Source: Hemileia vastatrix
Lineage: Eukaryota > Basidiomycota > Pucciniomycetes > Pucciniales > Zaghouaniaceae
Reading direction: 5' to 3'
Length of the DNA: 64,000 nucleotides
NCBI GenBank assembly: GCA_030280995.1
Contig: JASXTE010000009.1
Coordinates: 31,580,501-31,644,500, forward strand
Shown here: positions 58,078 through 64,000 of the stretch, one piece after another
Layout: the number at the start of each line of letters is the position of its first letter
How positions within the stretch are numbered: the stretch's first letter is position 1
The notes under the pieces: generated by a model
Databases searched by the model: none
Told to the model about the DNA's origin: nothing
What the model saw: only the letters and a program-made list of their open reading frames with translations
Made by a program: the position numbers and the translations under genes

Positions 58078-59246
58078 CTAGTACCTTCTCTTTCCTTCAA
58101 CTTTACACAGTCTTCCAACTTGTGCTTACCCCCACAATACATACATAACCCATTATCTGCTTCTCTTTTCCTCTCAGCTTCTTAAAGTTCCCCTTTAGGA
58201 TCCAGTACTTTGCTGATATCTCTTGGGGTTGAGCCTTTTGTTCGAGGTTTATCCTTTCCCTTATTGGGTTTGGATTGAGTCAAGGAGGATTGATTTGGTC
58301 GTGGGTGTGAAGAAGGTCCCGATTTAAAATTTAGGCCTTGAGATTTGTTGGAATATCGACGATGTTGAAGTCCTCCTTGATAAACGCCGTCAAGTTCAAG
58401 GGTTCGATCCATTAAATCCGTTAAATTAGTCATCTTCTGACCGTGAAGATTTAATTGATCCAGAATCCTCAAAGGAAGTCCTTTCTTGAAATGATACTTA
58501 AGGGCAGCATCATTCCAACCTACTCGAGTTTGAAGTGCTCTGAAATTCGAGATATATTCAGAGGCTTTACCATTATTGCTCATGCGAAGAAAATCAAGTT
58601 CAATTTCTGCATTGTCTGTTTCATTAGGGTCCCCAAACAACGTAAAAAGTTGGTCTTCAAATTTTTCCCAATTATTGATAAGTAAGTGGGTTTCTGTCGA
58701 AGAAAACATGAGCAGATAAGGTTCGAACCATCTTGCTGCTTTCCCGGCTAGGAATGAAGAAGCGTAAACGACCTTTGATCGGTCGCTATTAAAGGTTCGA
58801 GGGTCATTATGGAACAGTAGCTTGCAGGTTTTCAAGAAGGGTCGCAATCTGTCGGTGTGATCTCCCTCAAATTTGTCAGGAAATTTCATAGAAGGAGTTT
58901 TGAACTTAGATCCCTCTGAAGACATTGGATTTGAAAGGGTTTTCATGAAAAGTCTCATGAAATCTTCCAGAGAGTTAGATGGTCCAGGTTCTGAGGATTG
59001 ACCAGAAGGGTGATTGGCTGGGGCTGATGGTGCCTTGTGAATTGTATCCTCTCCTTCTTCTTCATCACTAGAATCCTCAAAATCTTGTGGGATGTCTTCT
59101 ACAGATTGAACTGAATGTTGCCGTTCCCTAAGGTTGAGTGGTTTCAAAGAGCGAGTGCGGGAAACCGACCTTGTGGCTGTTGGCCTTCCCCTAGCACGAG
59201 CTCTAGTAGTAGCGCCCGTAGGAGGAGTGCGTTGAACAGGTGCCAT
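58059..59246 (-). pseudogene. B2 Gag polyprotein
   Basis: ATG at 59246 (MAPVQRTPPTG). The 354-codon frame continues without the frameshift seen in B1, through DSSDEEEGED, KAARWFEPYL and FEDQLFTLFGDP to a premature TAA at 58182. Past this stop, the frame contains the zinc knuckle CMYCGGKHKLEDC and ends at TAG 58059-58061. Full length would be 395 residues, so one substitution separates it from an open gag. Confidence 0.9.
58062..58068 (-). promoter_or_regulatory. -1 frameshift slippery heptamer (B2)
   Basis: Minus-strand A AAA AAC followed by TAG, in the gag frame and at the same position as in B1 (9748-9754). Pol continues in the -1 frame. Confidence 0.7.
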
Positions 59247-59303
59247 TTTAAAACTTTAAAAACACTTAAAAGAACGTAGTAGTGCAAAGAATGAGAACTA
59301 CGG

Positions 59304-59318
59304 AGAATTAAATTATAA
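59304..59318 (-). promoter_or_regulatory. Self-complementary primer-binding site of B2
   Basis: Minus-strand TTATAATTTAATTCT directly abuts the LTR and is exactly complementary to the predicted transcript start in the 3' LTR (51886-51900). Confidence 0.72.
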
Positions 59319-59749
59319 TGTCACCAGACGACCTACGCACAAGGTCGAGGATGTTCCTGAAAGTGAGATGAGGGATTTAGAAACTTCTTTGAAGCACAGA
59401 AGAATGATTTGAGGAAATGATTCGAAGGTCACTCAAAGTAAGAGCTACAGGTTCGAGGTATGTTCGAGAAGAATTATAAGATAGTTTCAAAGTTAATAGG
59501 AATTCTTAAGATCTCACAAAGGGTTGGAAACTCAATAATCAAAGGTTTAGGATTTAAAAATGATTTATTGAGAAAATAAAAGAAAGATACAATAACAATG
59601 ATTTAACTTTAAAGATTTTACCACTATTAAATGTAAATACGTTTAATAATTTAATTCTAAGGAATATCAAACCAAATACCCAACCCTTTTATATCCCTTT
59701 ATTCCTCCTCGCATTGACCTCCCTCTCATTGCACCATTCCCATACCATT
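59319..59749 (-). repeat. 5' LTR of B2, truncated
   Basis: Only the internal 431 bp remain, ending CCCATACCATT where the full LTR would continue GACCATTACTAAC. The break coincides with the start of the palindrome-ended MITE at 59750. Confidence 0.85.
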
Positions 59750-60010
59750 CACCACAGAAAATTTGGGGGGGGGGGGTATTGCTAGCAATACCCCTCATTT
59801 AAAAATGTTGGGAAGTGGTTGGAAAGCTGTTGTAAGGCTGTTGGGAGTTCATTGTGAAACCAGATTTAAATTAATTGGACAAAGATTTGGTAATCAGTTA
59901 GACCTAGGTTCAACCAAGCTCAATCACAGGTTTCTTGGAGCTTGGTGATTACTTTGATTTTGAGCTGAGCACAGATTGAGCAAAGCTTGAACATATCACT
60001 TAACATATCA
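59750..60010 (+). mobile_element. MITE of a related palindrome-ended subfamily (left end)
   Basis: Starts CACCACAG, then an AT stretch, a run of 12 G (59765-59776) and a perfect 22-bp palindrome GGGGTATTGCTAGCAATACC... (59773-59794). The layout equals that of the 887-bp MITEs (CACCAC, AT, G-run, palindrome with a TTGCTAGCAA core), but the palindrome flanks differ. The interior shares GAGCACAGATTGAG with the GAGCACACATTGAG of the others. No right end is found, so the length is unknown. Confidence 0.6.
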
Positions 60011-60703
60011 TAATATTCACTTTCCCATCTTGTGGAAAGCAAAATTTGATATTCGTTCTAAGAATATCTACATATATTTTCTTGCCAAGTTGGTAACAGA
60101 AGGTTAAACTGTAGTATCTCAATTATTACACTAGACTACATAGATATTTGATAAAACATACAATTCAAATCAATTTTAATATTATTGAGATCACCATAAG
60201 TGTCTGTCCAAAGACTTACAAAAAGTATGTTAGTATCAAGACATCATTCTAGGTAGTAGTTTCAATTTGGATTTTGAACTGACATCTAAAGCATTTTACT
60301 ATTAGACAGAAACATAAATAAGTGTAATAAGAGTGAAATTATTCTATTTTGTGATTATAATGTAACAATAAAGCACATTTTTATTGAGAAAATTTTTCTT
60401 CCTCCACAAACCAAAATTTACTCTATAGGCTCAAGATTTATTTTTAAGCCATATTATTCATTTCAGTTATCATTGATTTACTTCCAATATTTATTAAAAA
60501 GATAATAATAATACATGTGAAAGAATTATGAGCTTAGCATAGCATATGCTAAAAAGTTATTTTGTCGTTTTATTCAAAACTGATTATTCATTTTTTGCTT
60601 CAATTCATCTTTTAACAACCACTATCTTCAGATACTATTCTTACTTAATATGTCAAGTCTCAGATTTGTTTGACAGTTCTCAATAACAATCGATCAAATT
60701 TAT
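60011..60703. other. AT-rich region upstream of the SNF2 gene
   Basis: No coding frame or clear repeat. It probably includes the promoter of the gene at 60704; no single element can be assigned. Confidence 0.4.
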
Positions 60704-63616
60704 ATGAATGTAATTTCAAGATTTCAAAACTCACCAACCCCCACGATTTTACAGCGAGGCCATTCGAATGTTCATATTTTTGGACTATTTGAAGAAAGAA
60801 AACCAACCCTTGTCGGTAATCTTTCTCAAGTGCAGAGTCAGCACATTGGACCACTATTGGGTGACATTGGCTCTGGATCTCACCATTTAAACCAAAGAAG
60901 TGCCTTGAATCCTATGAAGCCTTTCTATTTTCATGCTTACTTGGTTCCAGTTTTCGGTAATCAGTATCAACTTTGGGGATGCCTCTTTTCTTCAAGTACA
61001 CTAATCAATCTTGCTAAAGAAGCGTTTTCTTCTGCACAAATCGATTTATGTCCAATCCTGAACTACGACTCCACTATCTTTTTTAATATCCCGCATGTAA
61101 TTTTTGAAGGCTCTTTCCAAATATCTCAGAGTATTCAAGATTGGAAAGCTGATCAACTTATCCGAGGAATCAAAACAGTTCTCAAAACACATCAACTTCA
61201 AGCAATAAATTTTATGATTGACAATGAACAAATGTTAAAGGAAAAGTTGAATATCATGTGGATGCACCAGGACAACCATTGGCTTAGAACTGGATTAGAT
61301 GACTATAAAGATCAGTTTCCTAACAATCAATTAACGCCTGAAGGAAACGGGTCAATACTTGCTGATGATATGGGTTTGGGAAAGACACTTTCAACTCTTT
61401 CTCTTATAAGTGCAACTCAAGGTGAAGCAAGACAATTTCAGGTATCAGAAAATCAAGAAGGTATTAATCGGAGTTCAGCCACACTGATTATATGCCCCCT
61501 GGCAACACTATCAAATTGGATCAATGAAATAAGTGTGCACTTTGAAGATAATGCGCTTCCTTTCAAGGTTCTTCATGGGAAGGATTGTCAAAATACTAAT
61601 GTCAATGAGCTACAGGACACTGCTATTGTTTTAACGACCTATGAAATAGCTAGCCCAACGATGTCAAAGAATCAAAGCCAAAAAAAGATACCGGTGACTC
61701 AAATGCTCTTTTGGTATAGAGTTGTTTTAGATGAAGCTCAGTTAGTGCCCATTTCTATATCTAAAACTTAAAACTTAATTTTTATAATCAATTTTTATAA
61801 ATATTCTTTTAGTTACATTAATAAACGATCTTCTTTCTTCAAAAATTTGTGCAGATTAACCTCTTGCTGGAGGCTCAAAAATTGATATTGATGATCTCAC
61901 AAAAATAATTCTTTTCTTCTTTTTTGATTATCTTCAGATTTTTTCCTTGATTTTCTTCAGTTATCTTGAAGTTGTTATTTTCTTTTCTTGAGTCTTCTAC
62001 TATCCTACAAAAATAACCAGGGGTTTCCCCAATACTCACAGATGTGGCCAAGGTAATGTTTTTAAAGGCATAGAAGAAACCCTAGTGGTGCACAATTGGG
62101 AGGACTTACTTTCAGACCCCAATCTCACCACTCCACAGCTTTTCCACGTATATTTCAATAAAGATATATAAACTATCTTATTTTTTGAACTTGAATCAAA
62201 AATAATTGAAATTCTTGAGAGGGAACAGACACTTGATAAAAAAACATGAAGAATACTTGCAGAGAAGAGAAAAATTAGAAGAGAAATTTGAAAATCCACT
62301 TGGTATATCTAGAGGGCTCAAACAATATTTGACTTGGAATCCCAACACCGACTATGCTTGACTGGAACTCCACTTCAGAACAGGCCCACTGACCTTCAAA
62401 GTCTCATATTTTTTCTTAGAATCGAAAAGTGGCAAGAAGACTGGTTATGGAAGAATTTCCTTTTTCCAGGTTTGCAAAAAGGAAAGGCTAATTCTATTAC
62501 ATCAATCAATCACTTAATGAAAGTCATAAGCCTACGTAGAACAAAGGATGCAATTTTGTCTCTTCCAAAAAAGATTCAAAGGGGGATATCGGTTCCATTA
62601 GCAGATCCATGGAGGTCTAAACTTGATGTGCTTCAAGAAGGATTCACTGAGCGATATGGGCCCTCCAGAAGCACTGACTTCCCTTGGGACTCATCTGAGT
62701 TTCTAAGAGAGCTGATGATTTTAAGAAAATTCTGCAACCATCCAATCTACGAAAATCTGGATGAAACTCCAACTTTTAATTTCACCTGGCAGCATTCCAC
62801 AAAGATTTGTCATCTTATATGCCACTTAAAAAACTTTTTGTCTGGTGAAAGGGGTATAAATTTTCCAAAAGCTGTTATATTCTCCAACTTTGCAGACTTT
62901 TTGCAGATGTAAGTGATTCTATAATGAATTGTTTTACAAAATTGTGTTGGCTTATTAAAAACAATTTTCTAATATTTCAAAATAGAATAAAAATGGCTTT
63001 AGATGACCACAATATTAGGTATACCCAGCTTACGGGTGTACTCAGCAGGACAAAGCGAGACAAAAATATGCATGAATTCCATTTTAATAAAAATTGCCAA
63101 GTTTTGGTTGGAATGATTCAGGCTGCAGGAGTGGGTATAGATCTCAGGTGTGCTCAAAATGTATATATAATGGTGAGCTCAATGTCTTTTATTTCATATT
63201 AAGAACAAAAATATTAAATTTTTTATATGTTCAATGTTGAAATAGGAGCCAAATTGGAATCCAGCAGTTGAGCAACAGGCTGTTGATCAGCTGTATAGAA
63301 TGGGGCAGCAAAATGAAGTAAATGTTTTGAATTATTTTGTACAAGGAAGTATAGAATTCAGCATGTATAAGATTCAAAGGAAAAAAATGGAGCTAAAAAT
63401 GTAAGCCAAATTTCATTTCTATAAATTTTAATGATAATAGTAATCATTAAAATTATGTTTTTGTTTTCAAGGCTAAGTGTCCCAAACAGTGGAAATGAGG
63501 AGTATGAGTGTGAAAACCTATTATTAAGGGAGTTTGTAAATCACTCACATTCGAGGAAGAAAGAATTTCAAGGAGAGCAGGTAAATTTATGGGATTTTGA
63601 GGATTTAAAAGTCTGA
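60704..63616 (+). CDS. SNF2-family DEAH ATPase, RAD5/RAD16-like
   Basis: Six-exon model: 60704-61740, 61813-61848, 62315-62908, 62986-63172, 63246-63400, 63472-63616, total 2154 nt, 717 residues. Motif I DDMGLGKT at 221-228; Ia ICPLATLSNWINE; motif II DEAH at 343-346, where the His is created by joining exons 1 and 2; motif III LTGTPLQN at 373-380; IV AVIFSNFADF; V VLVGMIQAAGVGIDL near 595; VI DQLYRMGQ at 632-639. The order and motifs identify an SNF2 translocase acting on DNA or chromatin in the nucleus. No RING finger separates the two lobes, unlike full RAD5/RAD16. The exon 2-3 junction is least certain because intron 2 is 466 bp and holds unrelated sequence. No other disabling change is seen. 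Confidence 0.82.
61849..62314 (+). other. Long second intron or insertion in the SNF2 gene
   Basis: The donor would be GTGCAG and the acceptor CTAGAG. At 466 bp it is six times the length of the other introns (71-77 bp). It contains the coding-like stretch VVHNWEDLLSDPNLTTPQLF (about 62090-62150, plus strand), which does not belong to SNF2 proteins and resembles a mobile-element or captured fragment. Removing it keeps the helicase frame. Confidence 0.5.
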
Positions 63617-64000
63617 GTTGTTGAGGATTTAGAGATGCAAGATATAAGGGAGAATAACAGTCATTCGGCAAACCCCGGGGGACATGAGAAGGATTTAGGT
63701 TAGGGGATAATGTTGAAACCAAACTGATTCTTTTGTACAAGACCAAGACCTTTAGCACACTTCCAGAGTAGGTTGAATTATCTCGAATATCAAAGTGTTG
63801 TTGGTCAAGATATTGTGCAACTTTAGAAAAATCTTCAGACCTCCATTGCATTAAGATACGTCTTAACGATCCATCATTATCAATTACGGTGTCTGAAAAA
63901 CACTTGATGTTTGTGAAAAGGTTGTGATAAGTTTCACAATGTGGAAGTTGTTTAAGAAGTTTAGTTCAGTTAACTGAATTCTAAGAATCTTTGTTATTTG
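63617..64000. other. Region downstream of the SNF2 gene
   Basis: No supported gene. A minus-strand frame (63851-63453) overlaps the last SNF2 exon and shows no recognised domain; its upstream part could belong to a gene outside the window. Confidence 0.35.

Larger units (their letters stand above)
51561..59749 (-). mobile_element. Element B2: B-family chromovirus, sister of B1
   Basis: 3' LTR at 51561-52337, truncated 5' LTR at 59319-59749. Gag, pol and chromodomain are in the same order as B1, and the antisense gene is at 52448-53412. It lacks both MITEs of B1 and so shows the empty sites. It inserted in the D2 integrase; its outer 5' end was lost where another MITE begins (59750). It shares one in-frame stop with B1 and has others of its own. 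Confidence 0.92.

Noticed and set aside
63453..63851. 132-codon minus-strand frame
   Set aside because: It overlaps the last SNF2 exon, has no recognised domain and may be chance. The part beyond 63617 cannot be judged without the next sequence.

Overview
The window looks like a fungal genome, most likely a rust fungus (Pucciniales) or close relative. The evidence is high AT content, chromodomain Ty3/gypsy retrotransposons, short GT-AG introns of 55-77 bp, a RAD5/RAD16-like SNF2 gene, and C-to-T decay at TCG sites of the kind described as RIP-like in Pucciniomycotina. The lineage is inferred. Apart from the SNF2 gene at the right end, almost all of the sequence is nested, decayed transposable elements.

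Layout. (1) 1-1373 is gene-free AT-rich DNA. (2) 1379-20503 is element A, a minus-strand chromovirus with 808/809-bp LTRs and a GTATA target duplication. It contains a solo LTR of family C (2614-3981) and a complete plus-strand chromovirus, B1 (7725-17277, duplication ACAAG). B1 in turn carries two palindrome-ended MITEs (10799-11685 and 15060-15320). (3) 20509-22050 is AT-rich with a MITE remnant. (4) 22051-23823 is an old, CpG-poor copy of family B (B0), cut in its gag by element D1 (23824-44809). D1 contains element C (29195-39624), and C contains a solo LTR of another family (35048-36126) and a MITE (36460-37346). (5) 44864-51560 is D2, a second D-family element lying tail-to-tail with D1. 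It is cut in its integrase by B2 (51561-59749), a minus-strand sister of B1 whose 5' LTR is cut by another palindrome-ended MITE. (6) 60704-63616 is a six-exon SNF2 ATPase gene.

The B family is the most informative part, because B1 and B2 can be compared directly. The site after the 5' LTR is complementary to the predicted start of the element's own transcript (Tf1/sushi-type self-priming). Gag ends at a canonical A AAA AAC slippery heptamer followed at once by TAG, with pol in the -1 frame. Between the chromodomain and the 3' LTR both copies carry, on the opposite strand, a gene of about 298 codons with its own TATA-like box, one intron, a Zn2Cys6-like cysteine cluster, a basic nuclear-localisation-like motif and acidic stretches: the layout of a transcription regulator. 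D2 has an unrelated-looking but similarly placed antisense region with two copies of a comparable cysteine motif. Antisense zinc-cluster genes carried by two separate gypsy families are the strongest candidate for a poorly described system here.

All retrotransposon polyproteins are broken by stops, frameshifts or deletions. Only the SNF2 gene and the B1 antisense gene have reading frames that stay open under a simple splicing model.
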